NCBI GenBank assembly: GCA_904501735.1
Contig: CAJGBY010000008.1
Coordinates: forward strand, 28,000-91,999
DNA from: an uncultured Muribaculaceae bacterium
GTDB lineage: Bacteria; Bacteroidota; Bacteroidia; Bacteroidales; Muribaculaceae
Direction of reading: 5' to 3'
Length of the DNA: 64,000 bases
The notes below the pieces were generated by a model. It was not told where the DNA came from and made no database searches. It saw only the letters and a program-made list of their open reading frames with translations. Shown here one piece after another: positions 43,601-51,131 of the stretch. Position 1 is the first letter of the stretch. Every line of letters begins with the position of its first letter. Made by a program: the position numbers and the translations under genes.

Positions 43601-44215
43601 TGACTTACAGCTACCGAAAGCATCGTTAGCGATTCTAGTTACATTCTTAGGGATAGTTACTGATGTAAGAGCTTCGCAAGACTTGAATGCAGAAGAGTTG
43701 ATTTCTCTCACACCAGCACCAAGAGTCAAAGACTTAAGAGCGATACAGTTATAGAATGAGTAAGTGTTGATAACTTCAACGCCATCAGGAATTACAACAG
43801 ATTCAAGTTTCTTACAGTTGTAGAAAGCGTAGTTGATGATATAAGTTACAGTACTTGGGATATTTACTTCAGTAATAGCATTACAGCCATAGAAAGCTTC
43901 TTTGCCGATGCTCTTCAAACCTTCAGGAAGAACAATAGATGTCATGCCAGTACATTTGTAGAAAGCTTTAGAACCGATGTGAGTAACATTGTAGGTTACT
44001 TCTTCGTTAGTAACTGTAGCAGGAACTACGATGTCGCCAGTGTAGCTACCACCCTTGGAATTAGTATAGGTAACTTCTACTGCGTTAGACCCGTCGGTAG
44101 TTTCAAGGATTGTATAAGCTAAGCCGTTTTCAGCTGTGAAACCAGCAGCAAATACATTAACGCTCATCAATAGTCCAACTATTGCAAGCGTCGCTTTAAG
44201 TAAATGTTTTTTCAT
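40700..44215 (-). CDS. BspA-like leucine-rich-repeat surface protein with C-terminal sorting-like tail
   Basis: 1,171 residues. Signal peptide (cleavage near VNVFAAG). About 20 BspA-type LRR_5 repeats at roughly 75-590, each of the kind IGSKAFYKCTGMTSIVLPEG. Middle region about 600-760 with beta-sandwich character, then about 770-1130 with a repeat-poor domain that mentions pairs like GNVYVTEGQA and DIAWDLAGNLYAVSNSGELV, propeller-like. The last about 35 residues (VEYFNLQGMKVANPEKGIFI) resemble the short C-terminal sorting tail of type IX secretion cargo. I infer a secreted adhesin-like surface protein handled by the PorE-containing machinery. BspA relatives bind fibronectin/fibrinogen, but binding here is unproven. 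Confidence 0.85.
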   Translation of the reverse strand: MKKHLLKATLAIVGLLMSVNVFAAGFTAENGLAYTILETTDGSNAVEVTYTNSKGGSYTGDIVVPATVTNEEVTYNVTHIGSKAFYKCTGMTSIVLPEGLKSIGKEAFYGCNAITEVNIPSTVTYIINYAFYNCKKLESVVIPDGVEVINTYSFYNCIALKSLTLGAGVREINSSAFKSCEALTSVTIPKNVTRIANDAFGSCKSLTEYVVDAENATFCAIDKILYSKDQSTLITCPVALAGSVTVATGATTIGNEAFSGCKQVTSITVPSTVTTIGEAAFDGCEALTTVNLSEGLQTIGEHAFDNAGITAITVPNSVTTIGDNAFYYCLSLETIKIGSGVATLGVSPFYRCTALKSIEVDGANANFASIDGVLYSKDNKTILAYPNKRAATYDILDGVTTIGEYAFCYCTDVTAVTMPNTVTELKKESFSNCSALASLNFSTALVSINEKSFYYCEALKEAKLPEGLIFIGNMAFNKATSLTEVVIPNSVTTLDEKAFQNCSALADVTIGTGVTEIGKSAFNGCKKLTHLFVLPKATPSTGTGAFGSVTNASVVLTIPTELVEEYRAISAWKNLINNKPILEVSADADAKAYFATGLETVKDVKHLVADKTSVIVPSGDPLTISAEFTGIYDVKFNDEVITLDENNAYEIEAFEEDATFAIVKYVAPEAVVYSATAGTANPYAYGLKSEIVDGKLNATFALNTDATAVTVKVIDAEGNVVATASGATTKDEQTVAIDLLSLPYASYTWAVEVAGAEKTGIEHFGNYSFWHPRGVEVDNSMESASFGNVYVTEGQATSSTGYWSGTTTGGGLGLYAFDAAFNPIKNEATGKYAFTGGWSLYQKAGTANAADFCRVRVAEDGRIFVTRLNDKGDYILYANNFEELAANNKLNSLFTGLTFDASTYKYTNADGAYMGAGNTGFDIKGSGEDLKLLSISSFSNHWAFVYDGASCDEYALGTAATLPVPTQIAGLTGKYTIAPQCTNVSYDDRGGIWYCQYRGAPTNAQPGLVYIDANGVEKYKDLVSRGGGGIRVSPDGKQIAIASSSANPKQITIYNIMWAADGTPNLFPETVITHGIGTNVNDIAWDLAGNLYAVSNSGELVRGFALPRTEPFTTKAATKYAFVVDESTAIEEIEAENAPVEYFNLQGMKVANPEKGIFIMKQGNKATKVVL

Positions 44216-44267
44216 AAAATGATATTTTAATTAGTAATTGATTTAGTAATAAACTTATTGGTTGTTA

Positions 44268-44275
44268 CAAAGATA
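44268..44275 (-). promoter_or_regulatory. -7 promoter box TATCTTTG of the LRR gene
   Basis: Minus-strand -7 box 53 bp before the LRR protein ATG, in the AT-rich gap after the repeat-protein terminator. Confidence 0.5.
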
Positions 44276-44371
44276 GTGTGCAAATGTAATAAAAAATTTA
44301 TAAATGAAAAGTATTTTTAATACATTATTTAAAAAGATGGATTAAAGACGGTATAAGTATGCACAAAAAAT

Positions 44372-44401
44372 AAGGAAATCCTCCGAGAGAAGGATTTCCT
44401 T
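44372..44401 (-). terminator. Terminator of the Asn/Pro repeat protein
   Basis: AAGGAAATCCT (44372-44382) pairs with AGGATTTCCTT (44391-44401), loop CCGAGAGA. On the minus strand it is followed by ATTTTTTGTGC, 21 bp after the stop codon. Confidence 0.85.
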
Positions 44402-44421
44402 GATTGGTTAACTAATTGAGA

Positions 44422-45360
44422 TTAATAAGTACCGAAAGAAAGTACTGTGTAGTATCTATTATTATGTCGGTAGTATTCGAGAGTTACCATTCCTCGTCTG
44501 TCGCCACCGTACCAAACGCATTCATATCCACCGTTGTTCAAATATCTCATGCTAACAGGAGTTCCGTAGGTGCGGCTAAGAGTGAGATATACATCGTTGT
44601 AACGATTAGTGTTGTTGCGTCGAGATGAATCGATGAATTGAGCTGTAGTCATTCGTCCCCATTCGAAGTGAATGATTGCATCGTCCCAAGTGTGTCCCAA
44701 TTGTGCTACATTGTGAAGATAGATATTGTCGTTAGTGTAGCGAGTAATGTTGCAATTATTGTGACGCAATGCGTTAAGTGTAGCATCTAAAAGCGTTCCA
44801 AAATTGATACCAAAGATGCCGCGAATAATAGGTGCGTTGTGATGAGGATGCCAACCGCGTGGAGGTGCGATGTGAGGTATTGGTCGGCTTTGAGGAACAG
44901 GACGATTAGCACTATGATTGTTGTGGCCGTTGTTGCCTGGTCTTACATTTTGATTAGGACGATTATTACCTGGACGCGCATTTTGGTTAGGGCGGTCGTT
45001 GTCTGGGCGCACATTTTGATTAGGTTGGTTGTTGCCTGGACGTGCATTTTGATTAGGGCGATCGTTGTCAGGGCGCACATTTTGGTTAGGGCGATCGTTG
45101 CTTGGACGATTGTTGCCTATTGTAGCTTGGTTCTTGTTTTCGTTACGATTGTTATTAGAGTTATTTACTTGAGGGTTGTTGCTTGAATTGATGTTAGGGC
45201 GACGGCCATTGTTGTTTTGTTGGCGGTTGCTGTTACCTCTTTGTTCAGTACGCTCAGTGTTAGCTCTTCTTTGAGCTTGAGCATCAACAGGAGCAGAAAT
45301 CATGATGCACATTGCAAGTGCGATACCTGTTGAAATCGATTGTAAATTTAAATGCCTCAT
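44422..45360 (-). CDS. Exported Asn/Arg/Pro-rich repeat protein
   Basis: 312 residues. Signal peptide to about residue 30 (SAPVDAQAQ), a low-complexity Asn/Arg/Gln-rich part (30-84), six 11-residue repeats of the type RPDNDRPNQNV (85-150), a Pro/His-rich linker, then a conserved-looking globular domain (about 180-312) with GHTWDDAIIHFEWGRMTTAQ, VYLTLSRTYGTPVSMR and GGDRRGMVTLEYYRH. The repetitive region is probably an extended stalk. The C-terminal domain is not one I can name. Single gene with its own terminator. Confidence 0.75.
   Translation of the reverse strand: MRHLNLQSISTGIALAMCIMISAPVDAQAQRRANTERTEQRGNSNRQQNNNGRRPNINSSNNPQVNNSNNNRNENKNQATIGNNRPSNDRPNQNVRPDNDRPNQNARPGNNQPNQNVRPDNDRPNQNARPGNNRPNQNVRPGNNGHNNHSANRPVPQSRPIPHIAPPRGWHPHHNAPIIRGIFGINFGTLLDATLNALRHNNCNITRYTNDNIYLHNVAQLGHTWDDAIIHFEWGRMTTAQFIDSSRRNNTNRYNDVYLTLSRTYGTPVSMRYLNNGGYECVWYGGDRRGMVTLEYYRHNNRYYTVLSFGTY
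44911..45108 (-). repeat. Six 33-bp coding repeats
   Basis: Tandem units encoding RP(D/G/S)N(D/N)(R/Q)PNQN(V/A), with the last unit degenerate. Near-identical at the DNA level, hence prone to copy-number change by slippage or recombination. Confidence 0.85.
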
Positions 45361-45544
45361 AATGTTCAGTTTTAAATTAGTTAATTACTGCGTTTGTAGG
45401 TATGACGAGCGAAATAAGTAAAAGTTTAAAGTGTGGTTTGAAAAGTTACAAAAAATAGGAAATATTAAACAATGGAAAAAAGGTGGAATAATTGATTTTT
45501 TGTGCGTTGCGCCCCAAAGTAGTGGTATTATTGCGAGAAATTGC

Positions 45545-45552
45545 TTAACTTC
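45545..45552 (+). promoter_or_regulatory. Possible -7 box TAACTTCG before tsaE
   Basis: One mismatch to TAnnTTTG, 29 bp before the tsaE ATG, with a TTG about 20 bp upstream. Confidence 0.4.
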
Positions 45553-45580
45553 GCACTATAAAAATAAATAATGTAAAATT

Positions 45581-46018
45581 ATGGCAACAAAGACAATAAA
45601 GATAAAAGCTCTTGACGCAATAAACGAAGCTGCAAAAGAGTTTATGGCAGAAATGGGCGATTATACAGTGTTTGCGTTCAATGGCGAGATGGGAGCAGGC
45701 AAAACCACCTTTATCAAGGCACTTTGCCAAGAACTTGGAGTGGAAGATGTGACAAATTCGCCATCGTTTGCTATTATTAATGAGTATAGAAGCGACACAA
45801 CAGCCGAATTGATATATCATTTCGATTGCTACCGTCTTGAAAACGAGATGGAAGCCGAAGAAATAGGTGTAGAAGACTATTTCTATAGTGGCGCATTGTG
45901 CTTTATTGAATGGCCAGAGCGAATCACAGACCTTCTTCCAGATGATACAGTGGAAGTGGATGTGGTGGAAGAAGAAGACGGAACACGCACTATTACATTG
46001 ACTTATCCTGAGGACTGA
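45581..46018 (+). CDS. tsaE: tRNA threonylcarbamoyladenosine biosynthesis ATPase TsaE
   Basis: 145 residues; P-loop ATPase needed with TsaB, TsaC and TsaD for the t6A37 modification of tRNAs reading ANN codons. Visible are FNGEMGAGKTTFIKALCQ (Walker A), TNSPSFAIINEY, IYHFDCYRLENEMEAEEIG, and CFIEWPERITDLLPDD (Walker B-like Glu-Trp-Pro motif). Stop and the ATG of birA overlap (TGATG). Confidence 0.95.
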   Translation: MATKTIKIKALDAINEAAKEFMAEMGDYTVFAFNGEMGAGKTTFIKALCQELGVEDVTNSPSFAIINEYRSDTTAELIYHFDCYRLENEMEAEEIGVEDYFYSGALCFIEWPERITDLLPDDTVEVDVVEEEDGTRTITLTYPED

Positions 46019-46764
46019 TGCCAAGATATATCCTTGTTCATAGCACGGCGTCGACCAATACCTATTTGTCGAAAATGGCAATGATGTTGCCAACGGGGAC
46101 GGTGATTCATACGACTCATCAAACCGAAGGCCGAGGACAGCGAGGCAACTCGTGGGAATCGGAACCCGGCAAGAATGTGCTATTTTCGATGTTGCTCAAG
46201 AAGCCTGCAGTGCCAGTAGCGAGTCAATTTGCTATTAGTGAGGCAGTGGCAGTGGCAGTGGTTGAGGCGTTGTCGAAATATGTGGAAGGGTTGAAGATAA
46301 AGTGGCCTAACGATATATATTATAAGGATAAGAAATTGTGTGGTATTCTGATAGAGCATTCGATAATGGGTGCAGGAATCAATCACTCGATACTTGGTGT
46401 GGGGATAAATGTAAATCAGCAAGTGTTTGTGAGCGATGCCCCAAATCCAGTGTCGTTGGCGCAGATAATGGGAAAAGAAGTGGATGTGGAAGAAGTGCTA
46501 CACGGTGTGTGTGAAGCGATAGAGCGAAGATGCGCGTTTGACACTTATGACACAAACGAATATGCTAAACTGCACAACGAATTCCTTTCGCTATTGTATC
46601 GCCACGACGGCAAATTCTATCCATATGCGAAAGCCGATGGGTTGAGATTCAATGCCAAGATACGCGATGTGGAACAATTTGGGCTGCTTGTGCTCGAAGA
46701 CGAAAATGGCGAAAGCAATAGCTATGCGTTCAAGGAAGTACAATTTATAATTGAGAACAAATAA
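46018..46764 (+). CDS. birA: Biotin--[acetyl-CoA-carboxylase] ligase
   Basis: 248 residues; ligase domain without the N-terminal DNA-binding domain of the Escherichia coli repressor, so it should not regulate transcription. Motifs: STASTNTYLSKMA, the biotin/AMP-binding QTEGRGQRGNSWESEPGKN, LKIKWPNDIYYKDKKLCGIL, and GVGINVNQ. Coupled to tsaE by overlap and followed 15 bp later by the LD-carboxypeptidase gene. Confidence 0.95.
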   Translation: MPRYILVHSTASTNTYLSKMAMMLPTGTVIHTTHQTEGRGQRGNSWESEPGKNVLFSMLLKKPAVPVASQFAISEAVAVAVVEALSKYVEGLKIKWPNDIYYKDKKLCGILIEHSIMGAGINHSILGVGINVNQQVFVSDAPNPVSLAQIMGKEVDVEEVLHGVCEAIERRCAFDTYDTNEYAKLHNEFLSLLYRHDGKFYPYAKADGLRFNAKIRDVEQFGLLVLEDENGESNSYAFKEVQFIIENK

Positions 46765-46779
46765 TAAACTTATTATATA

Positions 46780-47784
46780 ATGAAAAAGAAACTAACAATG
46801 ATTCTTGCTGCGTTGATGTGTGTAAGTGCAGCAAGCGTGGCGCAAGACAAGAAGATGGTGCGCCCAGCATCGCTAAAACCAGGCGATAAGATTGCAATTT
46901 TGAGTATGGCGAGCAAGCCAAACGATGTGTATGCAAAGGCAGGTATGAAAGTGTTGAAGGAATGGGGTTATACACCAGTTCTTGCACCAAATGTAAACGC
47001 AAAGCATGGCTCATTTGCTGGTACACGCGAAGAACGCGCAGCCGATATGCTATGGGCATTGCGTAATCCAGAGATTAAGGCTATTATGAGTACTCGTGGT
47101 GGCTACGGTTCAATCCAACAATTGCAACAAATTCCTCTTGATACACTTGCAAAGTATCCTAAGTGGATTATCGGTTATAGCGATATTACTTCGGTTCACT
47201 CGGCAATGGTAACAGCAGGTGTGATGAGTATTCACGCTCACATGTGTGGTTATTTGTATGAACAAGAAGTGAAAAACTTGTTCAACGACAATCCTGCTCC
47301 AGACTCTTGTAGCCTTGCATTGCGCAACATCCTTGCAGGTGGTGTGCCTCACTATGAAGTGGCTCCACACAAATACAATCACTTGGGTAAGGCAAGTGGT
47401 GTGCTTGTAGGTGGTAACTTGTCGGTGTTCTGTGGTATGATAGGTTCGGAATATGACTTCTTGAAGAAAGACAACATCATTCTATTTATTGAAGATGTGA
47501 GCGAAAACACTTCAAGCGTGAACCGTATGATTCAACAAATGAAGATTCTTGGCATTCTTGATAAGGTGAAGGGTATCGTAATAGGTCAATTCACTGATTA
47601 TCCAGCAGGTGCTGATTTCAAGAAGATGGAAGATATGCTTGCTGAAGAATTGAAGGGTTACAAGATTCCTATCGCATTCAATTTCCCAGTGGGTCACGTG
47701 GATGAAAACTATCCAATGATCGAAGGTGCTACTGTAACTCTTAATGTAAAAAAGAGCTGTGTAACACTCACTTTTGACAAATAA
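46780..47784 (+). CDS. LD-carboxypeptidase (peptidase S66 family), exported
   Basis: 334 residues. Signal peptide (cleavage near ASVAQD), so it acts in the periplasm, unlike cytoplasmic LdcA. S66 landmarks: the nucleophile region MSTRGGYGSIQQL, IIGYSDITSVHSAM, ASGVLVGGNLSVFCGMIGSE, the catalytic Glu in IILFIEDVSE and the His in FPVGHVDENYPMIEGA. It would trim the terminal D-Ala from murein tetrapeptides. S66 also includes MccF-like amidases, so the substrate is not certain. Confidence 0.9.
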   Translation: MKKKLTMILAALMCVSAASVAQDKKMVRPASLKPGDKIAILSMASKPNDVYAKAGMKVLKEWGYTPVLAPNVNAKHGSFAGTREERAADMLWALRNPEIKAIMSTRGGYGSIQQLQQIPLDTLAKYPKWIIGYSDITSVHSAMVTAGVMSIHAHMCGYLYEQEVKNLFNDNPAPDSCSLALRNILAGGVPHYEVAPHKYNHLGKASGVLVGGNLSVFCGMIGSEYDFLKKDNIILFIEDVSENTSSVNRMIQQMKILGILDKVKGIVIGQFTDYPAGADFKKMEDMLAEELKGYKIPIAFNFPVGHVDENYPMIEGATVTLNVKKSCVTLTFDK

Positions 47785-47860
47785 AAAGCGAAAATATTAA
47801 AGAAATGGGCGTTTTTTAACACTTTAAAAGTTAATTTACCATTGTTTTTAACAAAATCTA

Positions 47861-47891
47861 TTGCGGGAATTAACAAATCACATTAAATTTG
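47861..47891 (+). promoter_or_regulatory. Promoter for candidate small RNA 1
   Basis: TTG (47861-47863), a 20-bp spacer and TAAATTTG (47884-47891). No ORF of meaningful size follows before the terminator at 47980-48008. Confidence 0.55.
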
Positions 47892-47895
47892 CAAT

Positions 47896-48008
47896 GTTTT
47901 TCATAAGCAATAGTTTTTCATAAAAATGAATGAAGTAGAATAGCTTCAAAAATGGTTAAAAGGTTTATTTCAGAAATAAGACTGATTCGAGAGAATCGGT
48001 CTTTTTTT
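47896..48008 (+). ncRNA. Candidate small RNA 1 (about 113 nt)
   Basis: The gap between the LD-carboxypeptidase and threonine aldolase genes holds a complete small transcription unit: consensus promoter, about 85 nt of AT-rich sequence with a small internal hairpin (TTATTTC-A-GAAATAA near 47965-47979), then a strong terminator. The only ORF inside is five codons long. A read-through leader of the next gene is unlikely, as that gene has its own promoter at 48096-48126. Confidence 0.4.
47980..48008 (+). terminator. Intrinsic terminator
   Basis: GACTGATTC (47980-47988), loop GAGA, GAATCGGTC (47993-48001), then seven T. It lies 195 bp after the LD-carboxypeptidase stop, too far to be its obvious own terminator. 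Confidence 0.9.
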
Positions 48009-48095
48009 ATTGCAGTGAGATAGATTGTTAAAGAGGACGGGTGGAGTGTTAAAAGTATCAATCTGTTGGTGGGTATTTCATTACATGAATAAAAT

Positions 48096-48126
48096 TTTGG
48101 TGGAATGACGAATTGTGTTAAATTTG
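48096..48126 (+). promoter_or_regulatory. Promoter of the threonine aldolase gene
   Basis: TTTG (48096-48099), a 19-bp spacer and TAAATTTG (48119-48126), 24 bp before the ATG. Full consensus. Confidence 0.75.
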
Positions 48127-48149
48127 CAGTGTAATATAATTGTTGTGTT

Positions 48150-49175
48150 ATGATAAAATTTAACAGTGATTATATGGAGGGAGCACACCCTCTTATAATG
48201 AAGCGTCTTGCAGAGATTAATTTCGATAAGAACATCGGTTATGGTCACGATCATTATTGCGAAATGGCTCGTGAGAAGATAGCTCGTGCGTGTAAAGCAC
48301 CCGATGCTCGTGTTCATTTCCTTGTGGGAGGAACACAAACCAATGCTATCGTGATAGACTCGATATTGCGCCACAATGAAGGCGTGGTGTCGCCTAACAC
48401 TGGACACATTTGTACTCACGAAGCAGGAGCGATAGAGGCATGTGGACACAAGGTGTTGCCTATGGATTGTAAAGAAGGTAAAATCTCGGCACAAGCGCTT
48501 GCACAATATCTTAAAGAGGCAACTTCGGAGGATTATGGTATGGAACATGTGGTAGAGCCACGAATGGTTTACATTTCTAATCCTACAGAATATGGTACAA
48601 TCTATACGCTATCGGAGTTGTATGAAATACGCAAGGTGTGCAACAAGTATAATCAGATGCTTTATATAGATGGTGCTCGTTTGGGTTATGCCCTTACGGC
48701 TCCCGACAATGATGTTACGCTTCCCGACTTGGCACGATTGTGTGATGCGTTCTATATAGGAGGAACCAAGGTGGGCGCGCTATTTGGCGAGGCTGTGGTG
48801 GTTCTGAATAAAGATATAAAGATGTCGAAGGGTTCGATTAAGAATCGTGGTGCGTTGCTTGCTAAGGGTTGGTTGCTTGGATTGCAATTTGACACATTGT
48901 TTACCGATGATTTGTATTTAAAGATTGCAAAGAATGGTGTGGATCAAGCTATGCGCATACGCAAGGCAATCGAAGCTAAAGGCTATCCAATCTATCTTGA
49001 TAGCACAACAAATCAGCAGTTTGTGGTGTTTGAGGATAGTAAAGTGGCTGAGTTGGCTAAATATGTTGGGTTCAACTTTATTGAGAAAGTGGGCGCAAAT
49101 CACTCGGTGGTGCGTTTTGCAACAAGTTGGGCCACAACCGACGAACAAGTAGATGAGCTATTGAGCCATTTATAA
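48150..49175 (+). CDS. Low-specificity L-threonine aldolase / beta-eliminating lyase family
   Basis: 341 residues; PLP enzyme splitting threonine (or allo-threonine) to glycine and acetaldehyde. Family words: FNSDYMEGAHPLIMKRLAE, VHFLVGGTQTNAIVIDSIL, HICTHEAGAIEACGHKVLP, YISNPTEYGTIY, LYIDGARLGYAL and the Lys region DAFYIGGTKVGALFGEAVV. It is followed after 8 bp by the LOG gene, probably in one unit up to the adenosyltransferase. Confidence 0.92.
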   Translation: MIKFNSDYMEGAHPLIMKRLAEINFDKNIGYGHDHYCEMAREKIARACKAPDARVHFLVGGTQTNAIVIDSILRHNEGVVSPNTGHICTHEAGAIEACGHKVLPMDCKEGKISAQALAQYLKEATSEDYGMEHVVEPRMVYISNPTEYGTIYTLSELYEIRKVCNKYNQMLYIDGARLGYALTAPDNDVTLPDLARLCDAFYIGGTKVGALFGEAVVVLNKDIKMSKGSIKNRGALLAKGWLLGLQFDTLFTDDLYLKIAKNGVDQAMRIRKAIEAKGYPIYLDSTTNQQFVVFEDSKVAELAKYVGFNFIEKVGANHSVVRFATSWATTDEQVDELLSHL

Positions 49176-49183
49176 TAAATAAT

Positions 49184-49738
49184 ATGAGCGAAATGAAGAA
49201 TATAGTGGTTTATTGCTCGTCGCGCGAGGATATATCACAATCGTACAAGGATTGCGCTCGATTGCTTGGCGAATGGATAGGCAAGCAAGGGCATAAACTT
49301 GTGTATGGTGGTGTTCATGCAGGATTGATGAGTATTACAGCGCAAGCCGTTCACGACAATGGAGGAAAGGTGTTGGGCGTGGTGCCTGAAATGTTTATGT
49401 ATCGCAGTTCGCACCTGAACGATGAACTTATCGCAACCGAGAACCTTAACGACCGCAAAGCCGTGATGATAGAAACCGGCGATGTGTATGTGGTGCTGCC
49501 CGGAGGAATAGGAACACTCGATGAATGGGTGGCAACATTGTCGCATAATGTGGTGTCGGGCAGTAGCAAAAAGCTGTTGATAGTAAATCTTGATGGCGTG
49601 TTTGACTATCAGTGGAAGCAAATCGCCGAAACCGCATCTTCACCATTTGCCAATGGCGATGTGATGAAGCTAATGGTGGAAGCCAAATCGGCCGACGAGA
49701 TGATAGCACAACTTGAACAATTACAAAATAAGATATAG
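49184..49738 (+). CDS. LOG-family protein (TIGR00730), nucleoside 5'-monophosphate phosphoribohydrolase-like
   Basis: 184 residues; Rossmann-like fold. The LOG signature is present as VVLPGGIGTLDEWVATL (PGGxGTxxE), together with VYGGVHAGLMSITAQAV and the Arg/Lys region NLNDRKAVMIETGD. Bacterial LOG proteins release the base from cytokinin-like or purine nucleotides. An ATG three codons downstream is an alternative start. It ends 4 bp before the next gene. Confidence 0.92.
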   Translation: MSEMKNIVVYCSSREDISQSYKDCARLLGEWIGKQGHKLVYGGVHAGLMSITAQAVHDNGGKVLGVVPEMFMYRSSHLNDELIATENLNDRKAVMIETGDVYVVLPGGIGTLDEWVATLSHNVVSGSSKKLLIVNLDGVFDYQWKQIAETASSPFANGDVMKLMVEAKSADEMIAQLEQLQNKI

Positions 49739-49742
49739 GGTA

Positions 49743-50300
49743 ATGAAAGTGTATACAAAGGGTGGTGACACCGGAACAACCTCGCTTGTGGGTGGCGCAC
49801 GAATCAAGAAATATGGAGTACGCATCGAGGCGTATGGCACAGTAGACGAATTGAATTCGGTGGTCGGTATGCTTTCGGCTGCAGTGAAAGAGCGCTACGA
49901 AGACTGGTACAGGCTGCTCACAGTGGTGCAAAACAAACTGTTCAATATGGGCTGCTATCTTGCAACTGATAACCCTAACAATGATGAAACAGAGCCATAT
50001 GGCTTGTGTGAAGCCGATGTGGAAAAATTAGAGCAAGCAATAGATGCAATACAAGAGAAACTGCCACAAGTGAATAACTTTGTGCTCCCAGGAGGATCGA
50101 TGGAGGCATCGATAGCCGATTTGTGTCGCACAACTACTCGCCGTGCTGAGCGCCGCGTGGTAGAACTTGCCGATGAGAGCTATGTAAATCCTATTGTGGT
50201 GAGATATTTGAATCGTTTGAGCGATTTTTTCTTTGTTTTTGCAAGATTTAACAATATTGAGCGTAAAATAGGCGAAAATTTATGGAATAAAGAGTGCTAA
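49743..50300 (+). CDS. ATP:cob(I)alamin adenosyltransferase (PduO type)
   Basis: 185 residues from the start MKVYTKGGDTGTTSLVGG, 4 bp after the LOG gene; an in-frame ATG 30 bp earlier overlaps it and is unlikely. The N-terminal TKGGDTGTT is the ATP-binding signature; further EAYGTVDELNSVVGML, FVLPGGSMEASIADLCRTTT, RRAERRVV and the C-terminal VRYLNRLSDFFFVFAR. It makes adenosylcobalamin, for example for methylmalonyl-CoA mutase in propionate formation. Confidence 0.95.
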   Translation: MKVYTKGGDTGTTSLVGGARIKKYGVRIEAYGTVDELNSVVGMLSAAVKERYEDWYRLLTVVQNKLFNMGCYLATDNPNNDETEPYGLCEADVEKLEQAIDAIQEKLPQVNNFVLPGGSMEASIADLCRTTTRRAERRVVELADESYVNPIVVRYLNRLSDFFFVFARFNNIERKIGENLWNKEC

Positions 50301-50316
50301 CTATATAAATATTCCG

Positions 50317-50324
50317 TACTTTTG
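50317..50324 (+). promoter_or_regulatory. -7 promoter box TACTTTTG
   Basis: Consensus -7 box 61 bp before the DUF2795 gene, just after the adenosyltransferase stop. Confidence 0.5.
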
Positions 50325-50384
50325 CGCAGCATTTTAAAATAGGAAATTTTATAATAGAGATTAACATTAAAAAAATAAATTACT

Positions 50385-50606
50385 ATGTATTGGACACTTG
50401 AATTGGCTACAAAGCTAGAAGACGCACCATGGCCAGCAACAAAAGAAGAACTTATCGATTATGCAATGCGTTCGGGCGCACCTCTTGAAGTAATTGAAAA
50501 CTTGCAAGAAATGGAAGACGAAGGTGAAATATATGAATGTATCGAAGATATTTGGCCAGATTATCCAAGCAATGACGATTTCTTTTTTGACGAAGAAGAA
50601 TACTAA
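50385..50606 (+). CDS. DUF2795 family small acidic protein
   Basis: 73 residues: MYWTLELATKLEDAPWPATK, then EELIDYAMRSGAPLEVIENL and an acidic tail ending DDFFFDEEEY. The pattern APWPATKEELIDYAxRxGAP is that of Bacteroidota DUF2795 proteins, about this size and of unknown role. It has its own promoter and terminator, and its codon use is that of a well-expressed gene. Confidence 0.85.
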   Translation: MYWTLELATKLEDAPWPATKEELIDYAMRSGAPLEVIENLQEMEDEGEIYECIEDIWPDYPSNDDFFFDEEEY

Positions 50607-50631
50607 TTGATTGATATTCAGTATTTAATAT

Positions 50632-50661
50632 AAACCTCTCAATTCTTTGGGAGGTTTTTTT
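50632..50661 (+). terminator. Terminator of the DUF2795 gene
   Basis: AAACCTCTC (50632-50640) pairs with GGGAGGTTT (50649-50657), followed by more T. Confidence 0.85.
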
Positions 50662-50694
50662 GTGTGGTGTAGTTGAGGGTGTGTATAAACAAAT

Positions 50695-50720
50695 AAATCC
50701 TGCCTTGTGGGGCAGGATTT
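50695..50720 (-). terminator. Terminator of the DUF1508 gene
   Basis: AAATCCTGCC (50695-50704) and GGCAGGATTT (50711-50720) form a 10-bp stem downstream of the minus-strand DUF1508 gene; minus-strand tail TATTTGTTTATAC. Confidence 0.8.
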
Positions 50721-50745
50721 TTAGTATGATTTTGTGAATTCCGAA

Positions 50746-51081
50746 TTATTCGGCAGTTTGATCAACAACTTCAGCTTCAGGTGCGTTCTTCATAACTGAT
50801 GCGATACCGTTGTCGCGAGCAGCTTCAGAAGAGTACATTTCGCTTTGTCCGATAACTTGACCATTGCGAGCCTTAAGAACGAAGTAAGGATCACCGTTCT
50901 TAGCAACTTTGCGTTCGAAACGACCTTCGTCAACAGAATTAGTCTTTACTGATTCGATACCATTCTTGCAAGCAGCCATTGTAGTGTAACCTTCGCTACC
51001 AAGAATTTCTTGACCGTTAGTAGCCTTAAGACTGAATTGGAATTCTCCGTTTTTGCGTTTAGTGATAACAAATTTACCCAT
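50746..51081 (-). CDS. YegP family protein, two DUF1508 repeats
   Basis: 111 residues made of two DUF1508 modules: FVITKRKNGEFQFSLKATNG, then GYTTMAACKNGIESVKTNS and, in the second, DPYFVLKARNGQVIGQSEMY, then SSEAARDNGIASVMKNA. This two-module form is common (YegP of Escherichia coli); no biochemical function is known to me. It lies 50 bp after rpiB on the same strand. Confidence 0.92.
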   Translation of the reverse strand: MGKFVITKRKNGEFQFSLKATNGQEILGSEGYTTMAACKNGIESVKTNSVDEGRFERKVAKNGDPYFVLKARNGQVIGQSEMYSSEAARDNGIASVMKNAPEAEVVDQTAE

Positions 51082-51131
51082 AGTCGTAGTTTTTTGTTAG
51101 GTTAATAGATGTGTTTATTTGATTAGTGTGA

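Noticed and set aside
40700..44215. Regular repeats that might suggest a repeat array or CRISPR
   Set aside because: They are coding LRR_5 repeats with varying sequence and no constant spacers. No CRISPR array was found in the window.
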